Below, piece by piece: positions 12,301-23,655 of a DNA stretch of 64,000 nt. Where the stretch lies: the NCBI GenBank assembly GCA_015680685.1, contig MNCI01020185.1, positions 62,001-126,000 of the forward strand, given 5' to 3'. The notes under the pieces are model-generated. The model was given only the letters and a program-made list of their open reading frames with translations. It searched no databases and was not told where the DNA came from. Each line of letters opens with the position of its first letter. Position 1 is the stretch's first letter. This stretch comes from Gnetum montanum. Lineage: Eukaryota > Streptophyta > Gnetopsida > Gnetales > Gnetaceae. Made by a program: the position numbers and the translations under genes.

Positions 12301-13990
12301 AAATAGTTTACTACCCATTCAATCTTCTAAATTTCCATCCTTAATGATAGTTGTGGGGATGTCAAGTTTGACATTTAGGCATCAAATCCTATTTTTTGAT
12401 TCTTGTTATATTTCTCCTATTTCTTACTAATTTTTTACATTCCCTCATATCTTTTCCATTCTTTTATAGGTTTTCCATTTCTTAATTATTTTTCATTTTC
12501 TAACATCATTTAAATTCTTTATACATTTTTCTATTCTTACCATTTTTCCTTGATTTTTACTATCTTTGAAGTACATATTTTTGTTGATTTTTCTAATAAA
12601 GTGTAAAGGAATAAAACAATATGTAGTCCAAATAATGAGAATTTCACTCTATATTATCAAATAATTAAAGGATTACTTATATATGTAGTGAGATCACATC
12701 ATCCATCCACTTATTTCCAATAATAAGGGGTTCTTGCTATGGACATAATTACATTCTATTCATAATAATACTAAAATAAACTTGTGATCATTATGCATAG
12801 ATAGAAAAGAAAAGAACCAAGTGAGAATGAAATGGGTGTGACATCAAGGATCTTTATGAATTCTCTAAACCTACTACTATGATTCTTATCACACTAATAA
12901 GTTATATTAATCACTTAAGTTCAAACAAAAAATGAAAGTATATCTAAAATAAGTGTTGTCTTAGCATTTCACTAGAACGATATGTTACCCATGCCTATAA
13001 GTAGTCCTCTGCTAAGGTTGACATAGTAATAACCTAATAAATATACATAATAAAAATTTCTAAGGATTTCACTAGAAATACATGTTACCCATGCCTAAAT
13101 ATAAGAGACTTCTTAAAATTTTCAAGATTTCTTGAACTCACATAGATTATAGGGCTAGAAAGACATGTTACCCAAGCTTGAAGGCACTCCTCTATCCAAT
13201 GGCCAAGCCTCCTTCAAAATAAACTATGTTGATTAATAAATTGCTTCCTTGTACTTCATTGTCAAGTGTTAATATTTCTTGTAGCTATGGTATCCTTATG
13301 ATTATTTCTTTTGGGATGATACAATGCAATGTCATTAATAAGTGGTATGGACTAGGTTTGGATCTTGGATGGAAAGGCTAATGATCACCTTAACCATGCA
13401 TCACATATAGAATTCATTATGACTATGGTAAGATACCTCATGTCTCATTTTCTGCAATCCCTACTACTATCACTCCACCTCACTCTTATATATAATCATA
13501 ATTTAATGATTTTGTATAATATAGTATTATTTTCTTATTAAGAAAATATTACCATGTGCATTTTTAAAGGACAAGTATGGTTTACATTCAACTCCTTGAG
13601 TTCATACAAACACTTGTAGGTGTGGTTATACAAATGCAATAAGGGCTAGAGCCTACTTTGGGAAGGATCCATTTGTATAACTCTTATGCTTCATACCTAA
13701 TGACCAATTTCACATTATCTTATACCACAAGAACACTAATGTGATCATTGTTACTCTCCTACATACTAATCTTTCATCATACATTTGGCAATTTTTACCA
13801 ATCATCTCCTATAGACTTAATCAACTTAACTTTTTCAAATTCATCCTTTTACATACTTTCAATCATATATTCTTCAATTCTAAACATCACTTATGATCAA
13901 GAATCCTTGTGACCATCTCAATGCCTTCCAGACTATCCATTTTTCTTAATTTTCCCATCAAAAATTGCTCAATATCTTGAAAAATTCAAA
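12301..13990 (+). other. Probable 3' untranslated region of element B
   Basis: No protein domain is seen. The phrase tagttgtggggatgtc at 12347-12362 matches in position the tatgggggagatggcc phrase that ends pol in elements C (about 44871) and E (about 59376). That argues this is still internal sequence and not an LTR start. The phrase gagcctactttgggaaggat at 13650 recurs at 60269, inside the 3' region of E. These shared landmarks tie B, C and E into one family. Confidence 0.55.
12965..13190 (+). repeat. Three degenerate copies of a short non-coding repeat
   Basis: The phrase 'ctaga..(a)-atgttaccca-gcct' appears near 12972, 13071 and 13154, spaced about 80-100 bp apart, with the core atgttaccca kept in each. 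It looks like an old minisatellite within the B 3' region. Confidence 0.5.
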
Positions 13991-14345
13991 GGTGATATCA
14001 TAGATAAGATGTATTAGCCCCTATGATATCGCATCCACATTGTCATATATACAATGTTTCCTTGATAAAATCCTATATATACGTGCTAGGAGATAGAAAA
14101 TTTTTCATTTCTCTCATTTCACACATAGGTAGTTCATGTTGTTGTTGTTTTTTTTTTCTTTTTTTCTTTTTTTCTTTTTTTTTTTTGATCCTCTAACACC
14201 TAAACTTCCAAGCTTCATAGCTTCCTCACCACAACTTTGATTTGAGTGATTCTTGAACCTTTTGTTCATGAAGTAACCAAAGTCATGGGGGAGAGTGCTA
14301 CATGTAGTTTGTGTGATTCACATCAAATTTTTCTAACACCTAGAA
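13991..14345 (+). repeat. Candidate LTR fragment with TATA box (element B)
   Basis: tgatatcatag at 13991 and gatatcgcatcc near 14024 resemble the start of the LTRs of E (tgatgagctg..., catgatatcgcatcc). A TATA-like tatatata lies at 14074-14081, at about the spacing seen in E. I could not find a partner copy, a primer site or a target repeat, so this is tentative. The right edge is arbitrary. Confidence 0.35.
14140..14186 (+). repeat. Poly-T/TTTC low-complexity tract
   Basis: A run of T with regularly spaced single C, preceded by gttgttgtt. Simple sequence with no other support. Confidence 0.8.
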
Positions 14346-14687
14346 GAACATATTAAAGGTAATAATAATAAGAATTGATCACATTTTAACTAAATAAAGG
14401 CTAATGAGCTTAAAAATTCTTTGCAGTTAATCATTCAAATACACATTAAATAAGAGATTAACAATTGTGAGAGATCATAAAGAACAAACTTATTTGTTAA
14501 AAAATTAAAAAATACAACAATTAAGGATTTAGTTTAAATTTTGTCCAACTCTGTAGTCTTAATGAGAGCTAAAAATAATATAAGAACTGATTGTGGATAA
14601 ATCCAAGAACTCAATAAAGGATTATGAAATGTTAAGAAACTTATTTTAAAACATCAGGTGATCTTAATGAATCCTTTATGATTATAG
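14346..14687. other. AT-rich stretch upstream of gene X
   Basis: No domain, repeat pair or primer-site-like sequence seen. Confidence 0.3.
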
Positions 14688-15137
14688 ATGGCTCCTAAAA
14701 TACTCATAGCTAAAGGACTCTCATAACAAACGGGTAAGAGACCTAGAGGAAAAGGACAAGTTGGAGAACAAACTCCACAAGCTAAGCAAGATGCCTAATC
14801 CTATAGTATCCATCAGCCTCCACCAACGACGGGGAAATTTGTGCAAGCTAAAGCTAATGTGTTACCCACTCAAGAGCAAGGACAATGCCTCATTCTATTA
14901 GATGAATGTCTTCAAGTAATTCAAGAAAAGTTCATAATGTCCACTATCATAGTGAAATTCAACTTTGGGCCATTCAAGGAGTTCACCCCTATTGATGTTT
15001 GAGAGCAACTCCAAATCTCTCTTCTTTGGACCACCATCTCAAGTAATGGTAAATGGTACTTGGGGAAAGTGTATGAACTTTGTAAAAATAGACAAGATAA
15101 TGCTACAATTAAAACAGAAGGAATCATAGTGCCCTAT
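14688..15137 (+). pseudogene. Gene X, 5' part: unrecognised protein, split by element C
   Basis: A plus-strand frame opens with ATG at 14688 (MAPKILIAKGLS), then a basic stretch (GKRPRGKGQ), a P/Q-rich linker, and a globular-looking segment (FGPFKEFTPIDV, WTTISSNGKWYLGKVYEL). It runs to GIIVPY exactly at the left target repeat of C (CCTAT, 15133-15137). The frame resumes at 49297 with LIEVITQKLN, so the two parts were one ORF before C inserted. Few in-frame stops occur (after LS, DA and DV). I do not recognise the family. It could be an accessory ORF of a retroelement or a decayed host gene. Its MAPK start, basic N-terminus and charged C-terminus recall the antisense gene inside element G, but I cannot show homology. 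Confidence 0.6.
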
Positions 15138-15946
15138 TGATGAGCAACAATGTAGCCCTACACCCAACCATACAAATCATTAAGGTGTTACATGCGATCC
15201 GGTCGAATTCCATGGACCTATAGTTATCTAATACACTAGCTCTTCTAGGAAGTGAAATGGGCATTGAGAACATCCATTGTCTTCCCAACTATACTTGTGA
15301 GGCTTGAATGTATCATTTAAGTGTAATTAAGGTATATGATTTTTTATGTTTTATGTTTTTATATGTTTTATTGTAAGAACAAAGAGCAAAGTAACTTAAA
15401 ATGTAACTTGGTTACTACTTATCTAGCCTAACACAAGTAACTGCCCCACTTTCCTAAACACATATGGCACTGCTAGGCTACCTAACGTTAAGCATTGCTA
15501 GATTACCAAGTACTATATGAATGCTCGAAGTGGTTGTGCTTATGTTCATCAACTGCTAAAAATAAATTGCTTCATTCAAATGCATTAAAGTAAAGAGCAA
15601 AAAAGTAAAATTCATTAAAGAAAATATTAATCTATTCTCAATTCTGCAAGGCTATCAAAAAAGTTCATTTTATTCCTATCACACTACTACGCTTAGGTAC
15701 ATCAATGCTCAAACAAAGAACCATACACACTTAGACTCCTTCTAGGCACACTCAAAAAATATTCTAACTCTAAAGGAAGAAACTATAAAAGCTTCATTAC
15801 TCTAACTAGAAAATGACCAAAACTGATTGTGAAAACTAGAGCCCAAGTGCATTATATATAGGCCTAGAGTATATACTCTGACATCACGTACATGAAGTCA
15901 CATCAAGACCCCAACGTTGTGGCCAACATCAAAAACATGTTCATCA
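15138..15946 (-). repeat. LTR of element C (3' LTR, 809 bp)
   Basis: Begins TGATGAGCAACA and ends TGTTCATCA. Positions 15505-15946 align with 48833-49291. On the minus strand a TATA-like word (tatatataatg, near 15875) lies about 70 bp from the LTR start, and the other copy has ctataaatatt at the same place (about 49185). Confidence 0.92.
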
Positions 15947-15957
15947 TGCCCCCACAA
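15947..15957 (-). promoter_or_regulatory. Polypurine tract of element C
   Basis: Minus-strand ttgtgggggca directly abuts the 3' LTR start TGATGAACATG. This is the expected plus-strand DNA primer for reverse transcription. Confidence 0.8.
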
Positions 15958-17454
15958 CTGAACAAAAACTCATCCTTGAATGCCCAAGTGTATAATATAA
16001 TATATTAAACAACATAATATATTGGGTAGGTATGGGATTATTAATTGACATTACAAATTGACTCAAATAAAATAGATAGACTTTGAATGCCCAAGTGTAC
16101 AGAATTACAATTTTTTTACAAAATAGTGTGTTCATGATAAGAGAAGTGAACACCCTAAATAACACTGACATCCAACATCTCTTGGCAGTAGAAGAATGAG
16201 AGAAAAGAGTTCCTATAATCATGAGCGGTCCTCATTGTGTGCTTATGCTGCATCATCCTTGGTGAAGATACTCCTACTTCTAGTCCATGCTTCCCACTAT
16301 AATCACAACAAAATCATGAATTAGTATGCAATCTGTAACACATAATTGTTAAATGTCTTGTCTTGTTGATGGTTACACTTGGCTAGGTTATGATTGTAGT
16401 TGATTGGCTCCTTGAGTAGTGTTAGTAGGAAGGCTAACAAATAGGGTCAATTAAATTAAGGAGTCCATTAAATTTGAAAAAGTTAAATACAAGGAAATAT
16501 TTGAAGAGGGTATAAGAATTCACAATAATAAAAAAAAAGTTCACTAAAAACTGTTGTGAAGATGTGTACAATTGGATGTCATTGATGATTGTAAAAATGT
16601 CTAAGGATAAGAACTTAACTAATCCAACCAAAATATATGCAAGTGGGTCCTCCCCAAAGCAGGCATAGGCCTTTTATGCCCTTGCATAACTTTAAATGAA
16701 AGAGTTTGTGGGCTTCATGGATGATTAATGGTTACAAAAGGTTAAGTACAAAAAGCCAAAAAAAAAAACTAACTAGAAATTCCAACACATAAAACTAGAA
16801 CATCGAACCAAAACATGAAACCAACAGTGAGATGAGATATGGAAAGCATAGATGGATGAGAGAGAATGTGGACTGGAGTTCCTAATTATGGTCACATGAA
16901 GTCCCTTTTGGATTTGTTGTTAAATGGCTTGGTAGGATCCATCCTTAGTCCAAACCAAAACAAACCATATTCAGTGACTTCACATCATCATTCTAAGACC
17001 AATCCATCCCTTGAGACACAAGAGTGCTCCCATAGAACACTGTTCCATATTAAAGAAGAAGTAGGAAGTGAGGAAGGGCCTTATTTAGAGGAGACTTGTC
17101 CCATAACCAGTGCTTGTAGCCTATTTTTTTTATCTAAGGGATGTGCTTTGAATTCCCATTGATTTTTTTGTTGTTTTTATTTTTATTTTTTTTTTTGAAA
17201 TGGGAACCACACCATGAAAAGACACATGCCTTTTTTTTGTCCAAGGGGTGTGCTTTGAATTCTCATCACTTTTTTTAATGAGAACCACACCATGCAAGGA
17301 CCTCTTCAACTTCCTTTATTGATTAGCACAGAATGGTAAGAAATTTATGAAAACACACATGCACCTAGGCAAATAGAAAAGCACAAGGGATACCAAATCC
17401 CTTTAAAGCCACACCCTATTCAAACCTTTGAATCCTTCCCAATTTTGAAGACTA
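15958..17454 (-). other. 3' untranslated region of element C, first part
   Basis: Lies between the C 3' LTR and element G. No protein domain is seen. The region near 17100-17165 corresponds, on the opposite strand, to E at 59750-59812 (gaattcaaagcaca, ggctacaagcactggttatgg), which shows C and E share their 3' region. A 107-bp-spaced duplication at 17130-17290 carries two hairpins, listed separately. The 5-bp CTAAA at 17455-17459 is the target repeat of G. Confidence 0.7.
17153..17284 (-). repeat. Duplicated hairpin with compensating base change in the C 3' region
   Basis: Copy 1 has arms ttcccatt (17153-17160) and aatgggaa (17199-17206). Copy 2 has arms ttctcat (17260-17266) and atgagaa (17278-17284). 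The one difference between the arms, C to T, is matched by G to A in the partner arm, so both copies can still pair. E carries gagaattcaaagcaca at 59758, but its second arm falls in the N gap. Confidence 0.55.
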
Positions 17455-17459
17455 CTAAA

Positions 17460-18868
17460 TGAAACACCATAAAAATTTTGAGGCCTCAACGGCTCAGCAA
17501 AATCTAGCGATTCAGGCAAGGAGTCGCGACAAGGCACGGCACAGTACAATTAAATTTCAAAAGATAGAACAAAATGATGGGTGCATGGGGGCAAGCCTTC
17601 AACTTTGCGAATTTTCTATGTTTCAAAAATCTCAACTTTTAGCATACTATGCTACATCATGCAACATGGTGTAGCATCGCGTTACGCAGCGTAATGTCAA
17701 AAGCAGTCCACCACAACATCAAAGATGGCAAACATTTAGGACTTCGATGACCCAACAAAAATCTCAAGGCTTAGACAATGATCTACAGCATGATGTGCAT
17801 TTCAGCAGGTTTTCTTTCTCGGTTTAGGGGCCTATTACGCTGTGTTACGCAGTGTGGCATAATAAAACCCTGGAAGGATTGATCAGAAACAGAGGAAGTG
17901 CGGTGACAATACTTTCATTTTTCACGAAGTTTGCTATTTTATGCTGAATTACGCTATGAGGTGTAATTTAGCNGTTCACACGTCACGATATGCTCTCTAG
18001 TGTATCGCAGCATAATCAAAGGACAGTCTATCACCAAAAGCCAAACAAGGGTGGTTTACGATGCACTACGCAATGTGGCGCCGCAAGCTCTAACAAAAAA
18101 TGCATCAGGTCAACGGCGTTATCCAGGTTTAGGACACACGTCATCTAAACCGTGTTTTTCTCTTGACCCTAATCTTATAAATACTCCAATTGACAAAGAT
18201 CAAAAGGGGGGCAAAAACTTTCTCCTAAGATTTGACAAATTTTCTCTGTGAGCGATTTTTCCTTCCATTGGCAATCATTGACAACTTTTAGCAAGGACTA
18301 ACAAGAGAACAAAGAGGATCAGTAATCGCAAGAGCATCGAAGAAAATTGACAAGAACATTTGGTCAAAAATAGCCAGTTGATGGATGTTCTGCTTCGGGA
18401 CCAACCTCCTTGTACCCAGATCCGCCAAAACAAGGTAGATCGACCTTTGCTTACTTCATCTTTGAACAACCTTCTTATTGTTGGTGTGTACTTCGCTTAA
18501 AATGAAGTCTTCTTGTAATCATTGTATCTAATATATTTGGTTCATGAGTTGAATCCCAAATCTTGGGATTGCCTGCATTCTAAATCTGATCTCTTGTCCT
18601 TATTTACATGAATCTCGCAAATTGCTTTAAATTGATTACATCATTTTTAATTATCTTCGAAGTTAAAAATATTACATTTTCTCATAAAGAACCATCATTT
18701 TGTCATCCAAATATCATAAAATTTTTACTGATCAAGTAAGTCCTTGTCTGATCGACAAGACCGTTCAGGGCACCTCGGATTTGTTTTCTCTCCAGCACAG
18801 TCCTCACATAGATCTGGGGTTAGAACTGTGTTTGGTATTTCCAGCGATTGACATTTTCTGTCGTTATA
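17460..18868 (+). repeat. LTR of element G (5' LTR, 1,409 bp with one N)
   Basis: Begins TGAAACACCAT and ends CGTTATA; the partner ends CATTATA, so the element ends in TA where CA is usual. A TATA box (cttataaatactcc) lies near 18174. The region 17640-17990 is rich in TACGC words, including the dyad TTACGCAGCGTAA at 17682-17694. The N at 17973 stands where the right LTR has 74 extra bases (43433-43506), so sequence is missing here. Confidence 0.92.
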
Positions 18869-18874
18869 GTTTTT

Positions 18875-18893
18875 TGGTGCTAGAAGGAGGGCC
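18875..18893 (+). promoter_or_regulatory. Primer binding site of element G
   Basis: TGGTGCTAGAAGGAGGGCC lies six bases after the LTR. Element H has TGGACCTAGAAGGAGGGCC at the same place, so the segment is conserved in the family. It starts TGG as a site complementary to a tRNA CCA end should. I cannot name the tRNA from memory with confidence. Confidence 0.7.
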
Positions 18894-19124
18894 TTCATAT
18901 CCGATCCGCATTTTATGGGTAGTCTTGTAAGCTGTCTATACCCATCGTCAATTGATGAAAACGTAATACCTCCAAGGTTGTTTACAAGATTGTGTGGTGC
19001 AGATTGGTCGCTTCGACGATTCCTTTGGAATCCTACAAGATAGAAAGCCCTGATTATTATCTTAGTTTTCCTTTGTCCTTCCAATCTTTACCCTTATCAT
19101 CATTATCTCTAAATCGCATAGAAA

Positions 19125-21466
19125 ATGGTTACATCAACCACAGCTGTCGACACTACCAACCTCGAGAACCCTTTGACTCTACAAGTTATGCCTCCTGTGG
19201 TTGAGCAGCCGATTAGTCCAATGTAACTGCATTGCTTTCTCAAGCTGCAAAACAAGGAACCTGAAGAACATGCTCAATGCAAGGAACACTACAATTTCCT
19301 CTGTGCTAAGCTAGCGGCAAACCTGCCCATGTATCCGCAAGAATTCGAGGAAAAACGAGAGTACGAGTTCATGTACTACAATGGGAAGGAATTTATTCCT
19401 TCACTTAATGCTAATGTACCCCTGACAGACCAACAAAAGTGGATCCTAGATCAAATGTTGATGATAAAGACATCGCCAGAACAACTAGAGGCATTGTTCT
19501 GTGATGAAACACTTCATGACAGGCAAGATGATCTAGAATCTTACTCTGAAGGAGGCAGTCATGCTAATTTCACCATAGCCCCTCCCTCCATGAAGTCCTA
19601 CGTAAATCCATTGTTCATGGTTACCACGCCCCTGACATTATCCAATACTAATCAAGCCCCGCACTCATTGCACCTACATTTTCTCTCTCCAACTATCTTC
19701 CCGGGAGACGGTCCCTCATAGATCATTCCCCAGCAGGTGCAATTACCTAATCCACCTCATTGTACACCTACACCTGTGTCCCTACATGTGCACACAATAC
19801 CTACATCACAATTACCTACAACACCCACCTTCATCCCGACCCACACGACAGAGCCCGCCACTACAGCATGGTGGGTTCCAAACATGCCACTCGTTGCGTA
19901 TCCTGTGCAAATGCCCCATCATCCCCATCATCAAAGCCAATTCTCGCAAGTGCTAAACCCAATTATAGGATCGCTATCCATGCCCCCAATTACACAAACA
20001 GCGTATCCACTAGTGCAACCAACGGTGGTCACCCCATCCGCACCAACTACCAGATGGTGGATGTCACAAGCGGCACCGTCTACAACGACCACCCCGCTAG
20101 CACTGACTGTCAACCAAGTTGCTGCCTCCATTGCACCACCCGGTGTGGCCCCTCCTACCGTCCCACAAATGACCCCATCGTCTACAGGTCTGGACCAAGC
20201 CTTCCAACTCATTCAGACCCTTATAGAAGAGGTCAAGCATCTCAAGGCTACTGGTTCTGACATAGTACAAGTCATGGACTTCTACCATGACGATCCTATT
20301 AGCCCAGCAGTCCCTGTCCTATCGTTGCCACCTGGGATGCCTCTTCCTCATTTCACAAAATACCATGGTGAAGGTGATCCCAATGCCCACCTAGTCACTT
20401 TTAGGTCAGAGTCCTTATTGCTGCAACAATGGTCGTATACTATAATCTGTGTCTTTGCTATGTCCTTAACGGGTAAAGCTATGGACTGGTATTGAGCACT
20501 TCCACGTGCTTTCATTTCAACTTTGGAAGAGCTACTAACCCAGTTTGTGACTCGTTTTAAGTACAACCTAAAGCCGGAAGTCACGCTAGACCAACTCATG
20601 GGAGTCAAGCAAAACCCGCTCAAGTCGGTCCAAAAGTTCATACAGCGTTGGAGTGCCACCTTTCGCGAACCAATCGCAAAGGCCCATCTATTGGCAATCT
20701 TCAAGGCAGCAGTCAATGACTTTATCAAGTCTAAGCTGTATTACCTTGCTCCTTGTTCCCTCAGCTAAGCCTTTGCTCAGACCAAGAGCATCCAGGATGC
20801 GGTGGAGGCTAGTAAGAATCCAACGTATGTGGTCTACAAAAATGCCCACAACAAGGGTAAGGACAAAAGCAAAGCCACAACAATGACAGTAGCGATGGTT
20901 GTTGAGGGGGCCAAGAAGAAGAAGAACAGCAACAAGAAAACAATTGCAGAGTCTGCCGAGCTGACAACTAACTCAAATGGCGCCAGTAGAGAAGCTCCTT
21001 CCACCCTCGAAGCACCTCCACAACTGAGGCCAAAATTTGAGTGTAAGGACTACTCAAATTACGCAACTCTACCTATGAAGCCTTCAGAACTTTTGAAACA
21101 ATTACTGGGAACTGGTCATATCCAACATAAGGGGTGTTCGAGGAGGCTCTGAAACATCACAGGTGCCATTGTAAGTTACTTAAGAACCCCTCCTTGGCCC
21201 AACCTAATGAACCTCCCATTCCCAAGAACTTTAGGCTAGCCCGATTCTGCGACTACCATCAATTGTGTGGTCATAACACGGATTATTGCTGGGAGTTGAA
21301 AGATGACATTCAACGTATGATCAATCAAGGTGACCTAACCTTAGACAGTAGTAGTCCAGCTCGCCTGGAAAACCAAGTCATGCATGTGTACCAAGACCCG
21401 TTAAATGCAAATAATGTAGGGTACACAATTAACGAAGTAGGAGCAAAGGGCGATAGTCGGGCATAG
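19125..21466 (+). pseudogene. Gag of element G
   Basis: The reading starts at an ATG at 19125 (MVTSTTAVDTTN) and has a stop near 19224. The N-terminal domain EHYNFLCAKLAANL...EFMYYNGKEFIPSL (19280-19410) matches H (EQYNYICVKIQANL...HIYMGGHKFVPSV). A P/T/H-rich linker runs to about 20200, followed by a coiled segment (IQTLIEEVKHLKAT) and the capsid (VMDFYHDDPISP, then TKYHGEGDPNAHL, 20270-20390, and MEELLTQFVTRFKYNL, 20523). A zinc-binding motif CDYHQLCGHNTDYC lies at 21248-21289 (C-x2-H-x4-H-x4-C, the Tat-type variant). Frameshifts occur near 20496, 20770 and 21140. Gag forms the particle that packages element RNA. Confidence 0.88.
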
Positions 21467-22878
21467 CCGAAATAGCCTTTCATGTTGCGAATGCTTCCTT
21501 GCTCATCTCAAATAATAGATCCATCAACATCAACAAGTGATGCTCCAAGGCAACCCTTTATCCTCCGAGCCTCTTCTCAAACAACTTCTCGACAACGCAC
21601 TATCGATCAAGTCGCGGCTTAGCCCGTGCCTACGCCTAAGGCACCCTTTCTCATCAGGGTGCCAAGACCGTCAACTGCCCCTCCTATGCAAGGGAAAACC
21701 TCAAATTCAACCTCCCAATCCCAACTTAACGGAAAAGGAGAAGGAGGTATGACAGTCGGTACAGCCAAGGACCGTCTCACGCTGGGGTTTCCCAAGCCTA
21801 AACCCATCACTTCTGTACCCTTGGCTCCATTCTCTAAAAACAACGAAGTCACACAAAAACAACCATGCCCTCCTAGCCAAAAGAAACACAACCCCCGACC
21901 AAATGCCACTCCTCCCCGAGAAATTTGGCTCTTAGGGCGAATGGAAGAGGAAAAGGGTGACAGGTAGCCAGATCGTGGGCAGGATCTCTTCGATGTCTTC
22001 ACGCAAGTCAAACAGACTCTAAAACAAAAAATACAACATTTAGCCTCTATGACTTACTCATGATGTCATAGAAACATCGTGAGGCTATGGTTCATATGCT
22101 AATGTCCATACCCGTAGATGAAAGCCTGCCAGTAGATGAAGAAGTGATTCATTCCATTATGCTTCCTCTTGCAGCTGAGAAGCCTGGGCCTTCCCTGTTG
22201 ACCTTTCAAGATGAATCCATTAAGGATGACCCTGAAAAGGGTTAGGTGACAATAGCGTCCATGTTCATCACCATCCGGGTTGGTCAACATCGGATCCGGA
22301 GAGTGCATGTAGATGATGGGGCATCCACTAATGTCATCCCATATCCCATAGTGGATAAGCTAGGCCTGATCAATCAAATCAATCCTACGACAACGTCGTG
22401 TCTAAAGTCATTCAACGGGGCACGAGTGCAAGTCAAAGGGATAGTTCACATCAACTTTGTGGTAGGGGAGCAATTCCCCATAGACACAACATTTATTGTC
22501 GTTGAAGAGATTCCTGGCTTCAACTTGATCCTGGGGAGGTCTTGGTTGGCTCAACTAAGGGTAGTTTCATCACCTATCCATTAGGAGATCCATCTACCCT
22601 ACGCAGGAGGAGAAGTGGTCATCCAAGATGATGAAATAACCCCCCAAGCTGTTAACAACATAGAAACAGAACAGGAGTTAGAAATCGAAATGCCCGAAGA
22701 TCAGCCCCCTATCCAAATACTCGAACAAGCTGAAATAATGGCCGATGATAGCCTAACTTAGTCTAAACTACCATTCCAAGAGGAAGATTGTGACGTGAAG
22801 GAAAAGGATCATAAATCCCCTCACCTTTCCACGTCATCAAAAATAAAAGCAATCAGGAATCAGTTACAGATTTAGCAA
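21467..22878 (+). pseudogene. Linker and aspartic protease of element G, ending at an intron donor
   Basis: A proline-rich linker (one PFLIRVPRP unit near 21640) leads to the protease. The active-site block is RVHVDDGASTNVIP (VDDGAS at 22309-22326) and the second block is NLILGRSWLAQLRVVSSPI (about 22520-22580). The catalytic Asp is kept, with D-G-A-S in place of the usual D-T-G-A or D-S-G-A. An acidic tail continues in frame through IKAIRNQLQI, a TAG at 22873-22875 and CAA, directly followed by GTAAAC. That GT is the proposed donor of the protease-RT intron. The frame is broken by stops after SPIH and further on. Confidence 0.85.
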
Positions 22879-23094
22879 GTAAACCTTGTTATCTAACTGC
22901 CATGCAATTTATGCATACTTTTTCATTAGTTATCCTATTTTTGCTTTACAAACATTAATCACATTTATGTATATATCTTTACCCTTACACCAGCTATTCT
23001 CATTTACTCTTATGCTCATTTTTTTTACGCTTCCACCAGCTGTCTTGGTTACTCTTAACTTTATCTAAAACTAAACATGTATACTTTACGCTTG

Positions 23095-23420
23095 AATTAT
23101 CCATGGCCCGAAATGGCCTAAAACTAATCGCAGCCTACCAAGGCTTAAAACTGGCAACTTAATGTTATTTATTTTTATTCTTTCACACATATAGCTAGGG
23201 CCCGAAATGGCCTTAAACTATCTAGAGTCCGAAATGGCCTTAAACTACCCAGGGCCCAAAATGTCCTTAAACTATCCATGGCCCACAATGGCCTTAAACT
23301 ACCTGTTTAAACCATAGTTTACACTTGAACTAGCCAAAGGCCCAGAATGGCCTAAAACTAGTTATCTTATTTATGCTTTGCACCTGAATTATCTAGTAGC
23401 CTACAATAACTTTAAACTAG
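23095..23420 (+). repeat. Dispersed 'TAAACT' motif array, intron start of G
   Basis: About nine degenerate copies of a unit like ggcccgaaatggccttaaac-ta, spaced 25-60 bp, beginning just after the protease end. Related units (ccgctacgac-ta/g-taaactggc) occur in G at 37545-37780 and 41370-41765 and in H at 32640-33075. They do not form an open frame. Confidence 0.7.
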
Positions 23421-23655
23421 TAACTTCATTTACGCTACATGCTTAAAATTATCTGTCATTTCTCATAGCGTCAAAACCTATTTATTTACACTTTTCATAA
23501 AACGAAAATAGCAAAAGAACATTAACTCAAACCAAATTTACATTAAAGTGTCAAAGAAAAATATTGTCTTTCGTTTCGTCCCATCATAAAAAACAAACTG
23601 TGGCTAATACATCCACACTATGCATCTCCTTTGTCCCCACTGTCACCCATATCCC

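Noticed and set aside
12359-13990. LTR start of element B at tgtcaagtttgac, preceded by the purine word tagttgtgggga
   Set aside because: The same landmark in C and E (tatgggggagatggcc) is the end of pol and lies about 1.5 kb or more from the LTR, so this is more likely internal 3' sequence.
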